The notes under the pieces were generated by a model, which worked only from the letters and a program-made list of their open reading frames with translations, was not told the origin of the DNA and did no database searches. From NCBI GenBank assembly GCA_023459675.1, contig JAEWTC010000139.1, positions 1-19,230 on the forward strand: DNA of 19,230 nt, read 5' to 3'. Source of the DNA: Bacillota bacterium (GTDB taxonomy: Bacteria; Bacillota; Clostridia; Christensenellales; Aristaeellaceae). This document shows positions 4,929-13,247 of the stretch, piece after piece. The position numbers and the translations under genes are program-made. The first letter of the stretch is position 1. The number at the start of each line of letters is the position of its first letter.

Positions 4929-7319
4929 ATGAAATTACCGCTGAGCATGATCAAGGATTACGTGGACATCCCCATCGCGGCGGAAGCCTACGCGCAGCGC
5001 ATGATTATGACGGGCACGGCCGTGGAAGGCATCGAGCGCCCCGGCGCTCAGATCCAGAACGTAGTCGTGGGCCGGGTTTTGACTTGTGAGGAAGTTGCGG
5101 GCACGCACCTGCACCAGTGCACCGTGGACGTGGGACAGGCCGAGCCTTTGCACATCGTATGCGGCGCGCCAAACGTTTCCGTGGGCATCCTCGCGCCCGT
5201 GGCGCTGGACGGCGCGAAGCTCCCCGGCGGGCACACCATTCAGAAGGGCAAGCTGCGCGGCATGGTAAGCGAGGGCATGCTCTGCTCCGCGCCGGAGCTA
5301 GGCATCCCGCAGGAGCTGTATCCAAGCGTCGGCGAAGAAGGCCTGCTGATCTTTAACGAGGAGTACCCCGTGGGCATGGATATCAAGCCCATCGTGGGGC
5401 TGGACGACGCGATCATCGACTTTGAAATTCTCGCCAACCGGCCGGACTGCATGTGCGCGCTGGGCGTTGCCCGTGAAACCGCTGCGGCGCTCAACACCAC
5501 CTTTCTGGCGCCGGTGAACACCGTCAAGGAATCGGGCGGCGACATCCGCAAGGAGGTCAGGGTTTCCGTGCTGGATACCGACCTTTGCCCGCGCTACACC
5601 GCGCGCGTGATTAAGAACGTGCGCGTTGCCCCTTCGCCCAAATGGCTGCGCAAATACCTGACGGGCGCGGGTCTGCGGCCGATTAACAACATCGTGGACA
5701 TCACCAATTTCGTGATGATCGAATACGGCCACCCGATGCACGCCTTCGACCTGCGTAAGGTGAACGGGCGCGAGATCATCGTGCGCCGCGCCAAGGACGG
5801 CGAGCAGCTGACCACGCTGGACGGCGTAAAGCGCACGTTCACACCGAACGACCTGTTGATCTGCGACGCGCAGGGGGCGACGGGCATCGGCGGCGTGATG
5901 GGCGGCGAGGAAAGCGAGATTACCGAGGCGACGACCGAGGTGATGTTCGAATGCGCGAGCTTCAACCGCACCGCCATCCGCCTCACCAGCCGCGCGCAGG
6001 GCATGCGCACCGACGCATCCGGCCGGTTTGAGCGCGGTGTGAGCCCCGCAACCACCCTGGACGCCATCAACCGCGCCTGTATGCTGGTGGATATGTTAAA
6101 CGCCGGGGACGTGGTGACCGGCTGCATCGACGTTTACCCTGACCCGCAGGTCTCCGCGCCTGTAACCGCAAGCGTGCGCCGCATTTGCGAGCGCTGCGGC
6201 GTGGACATTCCCGCGGCAACCATGGCGGAGATTTTGGAAAAGCTCTTCTGCAAGGTGGCGCTGGAAGGCGACACGCTGACCGTTACCCCGCCGCCCCACC
6301 GCAGCGACATTGAGGCCGAGGCCGACGTTTGCGAAGAAGTGCTGCGCATCTACGGCTATGAGCAGATCGGCTGCACGCGCCTGCGGGGCGAAACCACGCA
6401 GGGCGGCGTATCGCCCCGGCTGAAACAACACGGAAAAATCGCGAACATCCTGCACGGCATGGGTTATATGGAGATCATGAACTACTCGTTCCTAAGCCCG
6501 CAGGAAATCGAAAAGCTGGGGCTGCCCGAGGGTGACCCGCGCCTGGATCCCATGAAGATAATGAACCCGCTTGGCGAGGACAGCTCCGTGATGCGCCCGA
6601 CCCTGGTGCCCGCGATGCTCAAAACCCTTTCCTTCAACATGAGCCGCGGCACCGCCGCCGCAAGCTTGTACGAAGCCGCCGCCGTGTTTGACAAGCACAA
6701 CCCCACCGCGGAGGGCCTGCCCACCGAAACGCAGACGCTCTGCCTGGGCAGCTACGGCGAAGGGGCCGATTTCTACGCCATGCGCGGCGCGGCGGAAGCC
6801 ATTCTCAGCGCGCAGGGCGTTGAGTACACGGTGGAACCCGGCGTGGACGCGTATTACCACCCCGGCCGCTGCGCAACGCTTACGGCGGGCGGTACGCCCG
6901 TTGCCAAAGTCGGCGAGGTGCACCCCGCCGTGCGGGAAGCCTTCGGCATGCCAAAGCGCGCCGTGATCGCCGAGATCGATCTGGACCTTCTGCTCCGGCT
7001 TGCCGTGCCGATGGGGCCCTTAAAACCCCTGCCGCGCTTCCCCGGCGTAACGCGCGACCTGGCGCTTTCCATGGCGGAAACCGTTGCCGTGGGGCCGCTG
7101 ATGGCCGCCATGCGCAAGGCGGGCGGCGAGCTTTTGGAGAGCATCGAGATGTTCGACGTGTACCGCGGCGGGCAGCTGGCCGACGAGCAGAAGAAATCCG
7201 TCGCGTTCTCGCTGGTTTTCCGCGCGGCCGACCATACCCTCACGGAGCCGGAAATCGTGAAAGCCATGGAGAAAATCCAGCGCTCCTGCGCCTACCAGTT
7301 CGGCGCGGTGATCCGGTAG
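4929..7319 (+). CDS. pheT: Phenylalanyl-tRNA synthetase beta subunit
   Basis: PheT is the structural and editing partner of PheS. At 796 residues it has the full bacterial architecture. A tRNA-binding (EMAP-like) domain lies around residues 40-150 (VGRVLTCEEVAGTHLHQCTVDVG, CGAPNVSVG). The conserved NRPDCMCALGVARE follows at about 168-182. The B3/B4 editing domain covers roughly 205-385, B5 roughly 395-470, the catalytic-like core comes next, and a C-terminal anticodon-binding FDX-ACB domain begins near 700 (PRFPGVTRDLALSM). The ATG is preceded by AAGGAGG that overlaps the pheS stop, which indicates translational coupling. No truncation or frameshift is seen. Confidence 0.98.
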   Translation: MKLPLSMIKDYVDIPIAAEAYAQRMIMTGTAVEGIERPGAQIQNVVVGRVLTCEEVAGTHLHQCTVDVGQAEPLHIVCGAPNVSVGILAPVALDGAKLPGGHTIQKGKLRGMVSEGMLCSAPELGIPQELYPSVGEEGLLIFNEEYPVGMDIKPIVGLDDAIIDFEILANRPDCMCALGVARETAAALNTTFLAPVNTVKESGGDIRKEVRVSVLDTDLCPRYTARVIKNVRVAPSPKWLRKYLTGAGLRPINNIVDITNFVMIEYGHPMHAFDLRKVNGREIIVRRAKDGEQLTTLDGVKRTFTPNDLLICDAQGATGIGGVMGGEESEITEATTEVMFECASFNRTAIRLTSRAQGMRTDASGRFERGVSPATTLDAINRACMLVDMLNAGDVVTGCIDVYPDPQVSAPVTASVRRICERCGVDIPAATMAEILEKLFCKVALEGDTLTVTPPPHRSDIEAEADVCEEVLRIYGYEQIGCTRLRGETTQGGVSPRLKQHGKIANILHGMGYMEIMNYSFLSPQEIEKLGLPEGDPRLDPMKIMNPLGEDSSVMRPTLVPAMLKTLSFNMSRGTAAASLYEAAAVFDKHNPTAEGLPTETQTLCLGSYGEGADFYAMRGAAEAILSAQGVEYTVEPGVDAYYHPGRCATLTAGGTPVAKVGEVHPAVREAFGMPKRAVIAEIDLDLLLRLAVPMGPLKPLPRFPGVTRDLALSMAETVAVGPLMAAMRKAGGELLESIEMFDVYRGGQLADEQKKSVAFSLVFRAADHTLTEPEIVKAMEKIQRSCAYQFGAVIR

Positions 7320-7327
7320 ATACGGTT

Positions 7328-7390
7328 GAGGGGCTTCCGCCCCTTGGCCCCTGACAAGGGCTTCGCCCTTGAACTGCCCTTGGCCGGGCA
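7328..7390 (+). repeat. Three consecutive GC-rich hairpins after pheT
   Basis: Directly after the pheT stop there are three short hairpins: AGGGGC-TTCC-GCCCCT (7329-7344), CAAGGGC-TTC-GCCCTTG (7355-7371) and TGCCC-TTGGCC-GGGCA (7375-7390). The phrase CCCTTG recurs between them. None is followed by a T tract, so they are poor terminators. The arrangement resembles intergenic palindromic repeats seen in other high-GC Clostridia, but that comparison is from memory and is not verified here. Confidence 0.6.
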
Positions 7391-7471
7391 ATGCGCGGCT
7401 AAATGCAGGGCCGCGATCGCCCCGCCCATTGGAGGTCAGGGTTGCGCCCCTTTCCCGCCATGTTTCATCCC

Positions 7472-7510
7472 GCAGGATTCACGGTATACCGTGAATCCTG
7501 CTTCGTTGTT
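7472..7510 (+). terminator. Perfect 30-bp palindrome, probable pheST terminator
   Basis: GCAGGATTCACGGTA (7472-7486) is followed without spacer by its exact complement TACCGTGAATCCTGC (7487-7501). As RNA it would form a stem of about 13 bp with a short loop, followed by the imperfect U-rich run TTCGTTGTT (7502-7510). It is probably the terminator of pheST. A two-fold symmetric protein-binding site is an alternative, because the symmetry is complete at the DNA level. Confidence 0.6.
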
Positions 7511-7552
7511 GCAGGATTTCAGGCAGCGAACACGAATACCACAAGGCAAGCA

Positions 7553-7582
7553 TTGACGAACGCACACGCATGACGGCATGAT
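7553..7582 (+). promoter_or_regulatory. Weak candidate promoter for the dgt-dnaG-rpoD cluster
   Basis: TTGACG (7553-7558) is followed after 18 bases by CATGAT (7577-7582). The -35 is good but the -10 matches the consensus at only four of six positions. It is the best candidate in the spacer before dgt. Confidence 0.3.
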
Positions 7583-7724
7583 GAGTTTTCCGCTAGGCCG
7601 GAGCCCGATCACCCGATGCGGCAGCAACAAGAAGCCGGGGATCGGAAGGCCTGGGACGGCGGTCATCAGCCGCCGGCTCACGCGAAATATTCGGCTTGCG
7701 TAATAGGAAAGGAAGGGAATCTGC

Positions 7725-8732
7725 ATGGAGATCCGCGAACAATGGGAAGCGCACGAGAACGCGTGGCTGTCTCCCCAGGCGATCCGCAGCGCGGATTCCA
7801 AGGGCCGCGTGCGCCCGGAGCCGCAGTGCCCCATCCGCACCGTGTTTCAGCGCGACCGCGACCGCATTATCCACGCCAAAAGCTTCCGGCGGCTGAAGCA
7901 GAAAACGCAGGTGTTCCTCTCCCCAAAGGGCGACCATTACCGCACGCGGCTCACCCACACGCTGGAAGTGGCGCAGGTGGCGCGCACGCTGGCCCGCGCC
8001 CTGAAGCTCAACGAAGACCTGACCGAAGCCGTCGCCCTCAGCCATGACCTGGGGCACACGCCGTTCGGGCACATCGGCGAGGCGACGCTGAACCGCCTGA
8101 TCCCGGGCGGGTTCCGCCACAACGAGCAGAGCTTGCGTGTGGTGGACGTGCTGGAGAACGACGGCCTCGGCCTGAACCTGACCTACGAAGTGCGAGACGG
8201 CATCCTGTCCCACACCGGCGGGCAGAACCCGGCCTCCCTGGAAGCCTGGTGCGTACGCCGCGCCGACCGTATCGCCTACATCAACCACGACATCGACGAC
8301 GCCGTCCGCGGCGGCATTTTGAAGCTTGCGGACCTGCCCGCCGAGCTTTTGCAGGTGCTCGGGCAGACCTCCCCGCAGCGCATCCATACCATGATTTCCG
8401 ATATACTTGCCAACGCCGCGAAAACCGGGCGGGTGGAAATGTCCGCGGAAATCGGCGAGGCGTCCGACAAGCTGCGGGAGTTCCTGTTCCAGCACGTTTA
8501 CTTCGACGGCTGGCGCGCCCCGGAGGAAGAACGCTGCGATTTCACCCTCACCACCCTGTACGAGTACTACTGCAAGCACCCCGAGCGGATGCCCGCCGAG
8601 TACGTTGCCATTGCCGATACACAGGGCATTCCCCGCGGCGTGGCCGATTTTCTGGCCGGGATGACCGACAGCTACGCGATCAGCCTGTTCACGGACCGCT
8701 TCGTACCCAAGGTATTTTCCGTTGATCCGTAA
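7725..8732 (+). CDS. dgt: dGTP triphosphohydrolase-like HD-domain protein
   Basis: This 335-residue protein belongs to the dGTPase-like HD phosphohydrolase family, whose members hydrolyse dNTPs to nucleoside and triphosphate and adjust dNTP pools. The metal-binding HD signature is visible: His78 (RLTHT), His107-Asp108 (SHDLGHTPFGHIGE) and a downstream NHDIDDA (Asp189). The N-terminal FRRLKQKTQVFLSPKGDHYRTRL block (54-76) is typical for the family. ATG 7725 follows GGAAGGGA with normal spacing. It is the first gene of a co-directional cluster with dnaG and rpoD, an order common in Clostridia that fits a role beside replication. Substrate preference among dNTPs cannot be read from the sequence. 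Confidence 0.93.
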   Translation: MEIREQWEAHENAWLSPQAIRSADSKGRVRPEPQCPIRTVFQRDRDRIIHAKSFRRLKQKTQVFLSPKGDHYRTRLTHTLEVAQVARTLARALKLNEDLTEAVALSHDLGHTPFGHIGEATLNRLIPGGFRHNEQSLRVVDVLENDGLGLNLTYEVRDGILSHTGGQNPASLEAWCVRRADRIAYINHDIDDAVRGGILKLADLPAELLQVLGQTSPQRIHTMISDILANAAKTGRVEMSAEIGEASDKLREFLFQHVYFDGWRAPEEERCDFTLTTLYEYYCKHPERMPAEYVAIADTQGIPRGVADFLAGMTDSYAISLFTDRFVPKVFSVDP

Positions 8733-8819
8733 AATAACCGTATGTTTGCCCCAAGGGTTCAGGCCGCGCGCCCCGGCAGGAAAACGCCCCGGCGCGGCGA
8801 ATGACAGCAGAGGTGTTTC

Positions 8820-10577
8820 ATGACCAGATATCCTACGGCATGGCTGGACGAGCTGCGTGTGCGGGCGGATATCGTACAGATTGTGTCTTCCTACGTGCCG
8901 CTGAAGAAATCCGGGCAGCGCTATACCGGCCTTTGCCCGTTTCACAACGAGAAAACCCCTTCGTTCAGCGTAGACGCCCAAAAGCAGCTGTATTACTGTT
9001 TCGGCTGCAAGGCGGGCGGCGGCGTGATCCAGTTTGTGATGGAGATCGAGCACCTGAGTTTTCAGGAGGCCGTGGAATTTCTGGCCGAACAGCTGCGCAT
9101 GCCGCTGCCGGAGCTTAGGAACGATCCCGAATATGAGAAGCGCCGTTCCCTGAAAGAGCGCGTTTACATGGCCAACCAGGCCGCCGCGAGATTGTACCAC
9201 CAAAACCTCTGGGAACCGCAGGCCGCGCCGGTGCTTACCTATTTGCAAAACCGGGGCTTAAGCGACGCGGTGATCCGCCGCTTCGGCGTAGGGGCGGCGT
9301 ACGGAGACCTGAAAATCGGCGACGCGCTGCGAAAGGAAGGTTTTACCCAGGACGAGCTGCTTTCCGCCGGGCTGATCCGCATGCGGGAGGGGCGCACACA
9401 CGATATGTTCTACCAGCGCGCGATCTTCCCCATCATCGACACATACGCAAACGTGCTGGGCTTCGGCGGCCGCACCATGGGCGACGCGCAGCCCAAGTAC
9501 CTGAACACCGCCGATACGCCCGCCTTCAACAAGCGGCTGAACGTGTTCGCGGCCAACCTCCTGCGCAAGGAAAAGGGCCTCAAGCGGGTCATCCTGGTGG
9601 AAGGGTACATGGACGTGATCGCCCTGTCCCAGTTCGGGGTGCAGGGCGTGGCGGCCACGCTGGGCACGGCGCTGACTCCCGAACAGGGGCGGCTCCTGTC
9701 CCGGTTCGCGCCGGAAATCCACCTGTGCTACGACGGGGATTCGGCGGGCCAGAACGCCATCCTGCGCGGGCTGGAAGTGCTGGAAAGCCAGCAGATTAAA
9801 ACCCGCGTGCTGTTCATCCCCGGCGGGCTGGACCCCGACGAGTACGTGCGCCAGTACGGCGCGGACGCGTTCCAGGCGTTGAAGCCGCTCTCCCCCGTCA
9901 GCTACCGCATCCTGCGCGAAAAGGAAAAGCACGACCTTTCACAGGAAGAAGGGCGCACGGAATTTGCCAAGGCCTGCGCTTTGATCCTCAAGGCCGTGCG
10001 CGAACCCGTGGAGCTGGAAAACCATTTAAAGCAGCTGACGATCGACACGGGCTACACCCGCGAGGTGCTGCTCAAGCAAATGGGCGCAACCCCGGAGCCC
10101 CGCGCCCCCTACGCGCCCAAGCGCACGGTGTTCCGCCGCACCGCGGCGGACGCGGCGCCCACGGACATGAACGCCGCCACGGTGCTTGCGCTGCTGTCGG
10201 CCGGCAAGCTGCCCCAGGGGGTGGTATCCCCCCGCGATTTCGACGATCCCGATCTGCGCCTGATCTGCGAAGCGCTGCTCAAGGGCCAAACCCTGGGCGC
10301 GCTGCTGGACGAGCAGGCCACCGAGCCTCTGCGGCAGGCGGCGGGCGCGATTATGCGCATCGAAATTGACGACGAAAACGCCATGAGCATGGCGCAGGAA
10401 TGCTTCGAACGGACCAAGCGTACGAAACTCGAAAAAGAACTAGAGGAAATCGAACGCCGCATGCAGAACTTAACCAACGAGGATCCGCTCAAACAGGATC
10501 AGCTGCGGCGGTCTCTGGAAATCATGAGGCAGCTGAACGCCCTGAAACTTTCCCGCAAAAGCCCTTTGAACCCGTGA
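8820..10577 (+). CDS. dnaG: DNA primase
   Basis: DnaG makes RNA primers on single-stranded DNA during replication. The 585-residue length is normal. The N-terminal CHC2 zinc ribbon uses Cys39, His42, Cys60 and Cys63 (CPFHNEKTPSF and YYCFGCKAGG). The RNA polymerase core includes FPIIDTYANVLGFGGRTMGD and PKYLNTADTPAFNK. The Toprim catalytic acidic residues are in EGYMD (261-265), DGDSAG (305-310) and the DPD at 338-340. The remaining C-terminal part (about 430-585) would be the helicase-binding domain and is less conserved. ATG 8820 follows AGAGGTG. The gene lies 87 bases after dgt and immediately before rpoD, which matches the classical macromolecular synthesis operon. Confidence 0.97.
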   Translation: MTRYPTAWLDELRVRADIVQIVSSYVPLKKSGQRYTGLCPFHNEKTPSFSVDAQKQLYYCFGCKAGGGVIQFVMEIEHLSFQEAVEFLAEQLRMPLPELRNDPEYEKRRSLKERVYMANQAAARLYHQNLWEPQAAPVLTYLQNRGLSDAVIRRFGVGAAYGDLKIGDALRKEGFTQDELLSAGLIRMREGRTHDMFYQRAIFPIIDTYANVLGFGGRTMGDAQPKYLNTADTPAFNKRLNVFAANLLRKEKGLKRVILVEGYMDVIALSQFGVQGVAATLGTALTPEQGRLLSRFAPEIHLCYDGDSAGQNAILRGLEVLESQQIKTRVLFIPGGLDPDEYVRQYGADAFQALKPLSPVSYRILREKEKHDLSQEEGRTEFAKACALILKAVREPVELENHLKQLTIDTGYTREVLLKQMGATPEPRAPYAPKRTVFRRTAADAAPTDMNAATVLALLSAGKLPQGVVSPRDFDDPDLRLICEALLKGQTLGALLDEQATEPLRQAAGAIMRIEIDDENAMSMAQECFERTKRTKLEKELEEIERRMQNLTNEDPLKQDQLRRSLEIMRQLNALKLSRKSPLNP

Positions 10578-10587
10578 AGGAGTGATG

Positions 10588-11673
10588 GTGTTGAGCAACA
10601 ATTCGCCCGAGGCGATCAAGTTGAAACTCAACGAGCTTTACGAAGACGCCAAATCCAAAGGTACGGTCACCCGCGACGAAGTCGCCTCCCAGGTGATGGA
10701 GCTGGAGATCGACGCCGACCAGATAACCAAGATCTATGAAACCCTCGAAAGCATGGGGGTTGACGTTGTCAACGAATTTGATCCCGTGCCTTCCGACGAG
10801 ATCATCGAGCCTGAGAAGATCGACCTGAGCGTACCCGAGAATATCAGCGTGGACGACCCCGTTCGCATGTATTTGAAGGAGATCGGCAAGGTGCCGCTCT
10901 TGTCCGCGGAAGAAGAGATCGACATCGCCAAGCGCATGGAAGCGGGCGACGAGAGCGCCAAGCAAAAGCTCACCGAAGCCAACCTCCGGCTTGTGGTTTC
11001 CATTGCCAAGCGTTACGTGGGGCGCGGCATGCTGTTTCTGGACCTTATCCAGGAAGGCAACCTCGGCCTGATCAAGGCCGTGGATAAGTTCGACTACCGT
11101 AAGGGCTACAAGTTTTCCACCTATGCCACGTGGTGGATCCGCCAGGCCATCACCCGCGCCATCGCGGACCAGGCCCGCACCATCCGCATTCCCGTGCACA
11201 TGGTGGAAACCATCAACAAGCTCATCCGCGTGTCACGGCAGCTTTTGCAAGAATACGGGCGCGAACCTACGCCGGACGAAGTGGCCAAGGTCATGAACAT
11301 TTCCGAAAACAAGGTGCGCGAGATCATCAAAATCGCGCAGGAACCGGTTTCGCTGGAAACCCCGATCGGCGAGGAGGAAGACAGCCATCTGGGCGACTTC
11401 ATCCCCGACGAGGAAGCGCCAGCCCCCGCGGAAGCCGCCAGCTTTACCCTGATGAAGGAACAGCTTTTGGCGGTGCTGGACACCCTGACGCTCCGGGAAG
11501 AACGCGTGCTGCGGCTGCGCTTCGGCCTGGACGACGGGCACCAGCGCACCCTGGAAGAGGTTGGCCGCGTGTTTGAAGTCACACGCGAGCGGATACGCCA
11601 AATTGAAGCCAAGGCGCTGCGCAAGCTCCGCCATCCCAGCCGCTCCAAGAAACTGAAGGACTATCTGGAGTAG
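10588..11673 (+). CDS. rpoD: Primary sigma factor (sigma-70/SigA)
   Basis: This is the housekeeping sigma factor that directs RNA polymerase to -35/-10 promoters like those in this window. A short region 1.1-like N-terminus (AIKLKLNELYEDAKSKGTVT) is followed by region 1.2 (DDPVRMYLKEIGKVPLLSAEEE) and region 2 (DLIQEGNLGLIKAVDKFDYRKGYKFSTYATWWIRQAITRAI, with the -10 recognition helix). Region 3 contains RIPVHMVETINKL, and region 4.2 is RTLEEVGRVFEVTRERIRQIEAKALRKLRHP. The start is ambiguous: GTG, ATG, GTG and TTG stand in a row in frame at 10582-10593. AGGAG at 10578-10582 gives a 5-base spacing to GTG 10588 and 8 bases to TTG 10591, but only 2 to ATG 10585. GTG 10588 (361 residues) is chosen. 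It starts about ten bases after the dnaG stop. Confidence 0.97.
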   Translation: MLSNNSPEAIKLKLNELYEDAKSKGTVTRDEVASQVMELEIDADQITKIYETLESMGVDVVNEFDPVPSDEIIEPEKIDLSVPENISVDDPVRMYLKEIGKVPLLSAEEEIDIAKRMEAGDESAKQKLTEANLRLVVSIAKRYVGRGMLFLDLIQEGNLGLIKAVDKFDYRKGYKFSTYATWWIRQAITRAIADQARTIRIPVHMVETINKLIRVSRQLLQEYGREPTPDEVAKVMNISENKVREIIKIAQEPVSLETPIGEEEDSHLGDFIPDEEAPAPAEAASFTLMKEQLLAVLDTLTLREERVLRLRFGLDDGHQRTLEEVGRVFEVTRERIRQIEAKALRKLRHPSRSKKLKDYLE

Positions 11674-11682
11674 GGGGCGGCA

Positions 11683-12411
11683 ATGGCGGACGGCAATCCG
11701 GGCATACAAACGGCCCGAATGCTTAAAATGGACAAGCGGCTTCGCGCAGCCGCCGACTGGGTAACACCCTGCGACGTCGTGGCAGACGTCGGGTGCGACC
11801 ATGGGCGGCTCGGCGCGATGCTGCTTTTAGAGGGCCGGGCCCGGCACCTGATCGCATCCGACATCAGCGAGAAATCGCTGGAAAAAGCCAGGTACTGCCT
11901 GAAACGGCACGGGTTAACGGGCAAGGCGGAGCTGGTGGCGGCCGACGGGCTGGACTGTCTGACGCAAAAAGCCGATACGGTGTGCATTCTGGGTATGGGC
12001 GGCGACACCTTAAGCGGCATTCTGCTGCGCGGGCAGGCGAAGCTGGAAGGCGCAACGCTGGTGCTGGGCGCGCACACCAACCTGTACGTCGTGCGTAAAA
12101 CCCTGCAGGCCGTGGGCTACCGCCTGATCAACGAGCAGGTGGTGCGCTCGGAAGGCCGCATGTACGTGCTGCTGCGCGCGGTGCCCGCAGCGGGCTGCGA
12201 GGAGCCGTACACACGCCGCGAGCTGATGCTCGGGCCGGTATTCCTCGCCGAGCGCCCGGAAGGCTGGCGGCCGTGGCTGGAGCGCAGGCGGCATTACCTG
12301 CTTAAGTCCGTCAGCGCCATGCGGGCCGCCCCGAACGAAGCCGGCGAAAAGCGGCTGCAGAAGGCGCAGGATGAGCTCTGCTATACGCAGGACGTTCTGC
12401 AATCACTTTGA
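11683..12411 (+). CDS. trmK: tRNA (adenine22-N1)-methyltransferase
   Basis: The 242-residue protein matches the TrmK (COG2384) family, SAM-dependent enzymes that methylate N1 of A22 in the D-loop of bacterial tRNAs. The class I SAM-binding motif is VADVGCDHGRLG (33-44), followed by the acidic motif in IASDIS and a catalytic-region ILGMGGDTLSGIL. A helical C-terminal extension (LERRRHYLLKSV to the end) is typical of the family. It starts nine bases after the rpoD stop. The sequence before the ATG (AGGGGGCGGCA) is a moderate ribosome-binding site. The neighbourhood rpoD-trmK-nif3 is a recurring Firmicutes arrangement. Confidence 0.9.
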   Translation: MADGNPGIQTARMLKMDKRLRAAADWVTPCDVVADVGCDHGRLGAMLLLEGRARHLIASDISEKSLEKARYCLKRHGLTGKAELVAADGLDCLTQKADTVCILGMGGDTLSGILLRGQAKLEGATLVLGAHTNLYVVRKTLQAVGYRLINEQVVRSEGRMYVLLRAVPAAGCEEPYTRRELMLGPVFLAERPEGWRPWLERRRHYLLKSVSAMRAAPNEAGEKRLQKAQDELCYTQDVLQSL

Positions 12412-12425
12412 AGGAAAGGCGCGTC

Positions 12426-13247
12426 ATGATCGTACAAGATATCGTTCAATGGATCGATTCCTTTGCGCCGTTTGCCACGCAGGAAGATTTCGATAATTGC
12501 GGTCTACTGTTGGGCGACCCGAAGCAAACGGTCCGCAGGATCCTGTTCGCGCTGGACGCGACGCCTGCCGTAGCGGACGAAGCGCGGCGTATCGGCGCGG
12601 AGCTGATCGTTACCCACCATCCGCTGATGTTTTCGCCCGTCAAGCAACTGTATTATCACAGGGGCGAGGGCCCGATCATCCAAACGCTGATGCGGGCGGG
12701 AATCAGCATGATCGCGGCGCACACGAACCTGGACCAGTGTCCGGGCGGCGTCGCCGAAAGCCTCGCGGACGCGCTGGGGCTGCCCGATCCCGTACCAAGC
12801 AAGGAAACCCTATACCTGCGCACGAGCACGCTGCCCATTCCGCGCAGGGCGGGCGATCTGCTCACGGAGATTGATGGCCGCTTATCGGCCCGCACACGCC
12901 TGTACGGCGATCCCGACCGCCTCATCCGCACGATCACGGTTACGCCGGGCGCAGGCAGCCGCGACCATATCTACGTAACGGCCGACGCGTTTATCACCGG
13001 CGAGGTCGCGCATCACGAATTGCTGGATATGGCGGCCCGGGGGATCGCCGTGTTCGACGCCGGCCACTACCCCACCGAATTCCCTGGCGTTTCCGCGCTG
13101 TACAAGCGCTTTCTGGCGGCCGCTTCCCAAAACCACTGGCAAGCGGAAGCAACGCTTTATACGCTGCCGCCTTACCCGTGCGTCACGCACGGGATATCCG
13201 CTCCGGGGGAGCAAACCATGAAGGAGGATCTGCATGGGACAGATTGA
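12426..13247 (+). CDS. Nif3-like dinuclear metal centre protein
   Basis: The 273-residue protein belongs to the NIF3/YqfO (DUF34) family. Its members bind a pair of divalent metal ions; some have GTP cyclohydrolase I-like annotations, but the role is not settled. Metal ligands are visible as His64-His65 (THHPLMF), His99 and Asp103 (HTNLDQ), and a C-terminal GHYPTE. The length indicates the short form, without the PII-like insertion of the larger Bacillus relatives. The preferred start is ATG 12426, six bases after AAGGAAAGG. A TTG at 12408 would overlap both that site and the trmK stop. Its 3' end overlaps the next gene by 14 bases, suggesting coupled translation. Confidence 0.9.
   Translation: MIVQDIVQWIDSFAPFATQEDFDNCGLLLGDPKQTVRRILFALDATPAVADEARRIGAELIVTHHPLMFSPVKQLYYHRGEGPIIQTLMRAGISMIAAHTNLDQCPGGVAESLADALGLPDPVPSKETLYLRTSTLPIPRRAGDLLTEIDGRLSARTRLYGDPDRLIRTITVTPGAGSRDHIYVTADAFITGEVAHHELLDMAARGIAVFDAGHYPTEFPGVSALYKRFLAAASQNHWQAEATLYTLPPYPCVTHGISAPGEQTMKEDLHGTD

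Larger units (their letters stand above)
7391..7724. other. Intergenic spacer between pheT and dgt
   Basis: I see no credible gene here. Short open frames on either strand lack ribosome-binding sites and family resemblance. The spacer holds the 30-bp palindrome at 7472-7501, a nearby second GCAGGATT (7511-7518), a weak promoter candidate at 7553-7582 and the ribosome-binding site of dgt (GGAAGGGA, about 7711-7718). Confidence 0.6.

Noticed and set aside
7326..7556. 76-residue plus-strand frame after pheT
   Set aside because: It runs through the hairpin cluster and the palindrome, has no ribosome-binding site and shows no family resemblance.
8733..8819. Possible terminator between dgt and dnaG (GCCGCGC/GCGCGGC)
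   Set aside because: The stem is only 7 bp with a large loop and no T tract follows, so termination is unlikely.
7593..9248. 551-residue minus-strand frame opposite dgt and dnaG
   Set aside because: It lies antisense to two conserved genes with intact catalytic motifs, and its composition is typical of antisense GC-rich frames.
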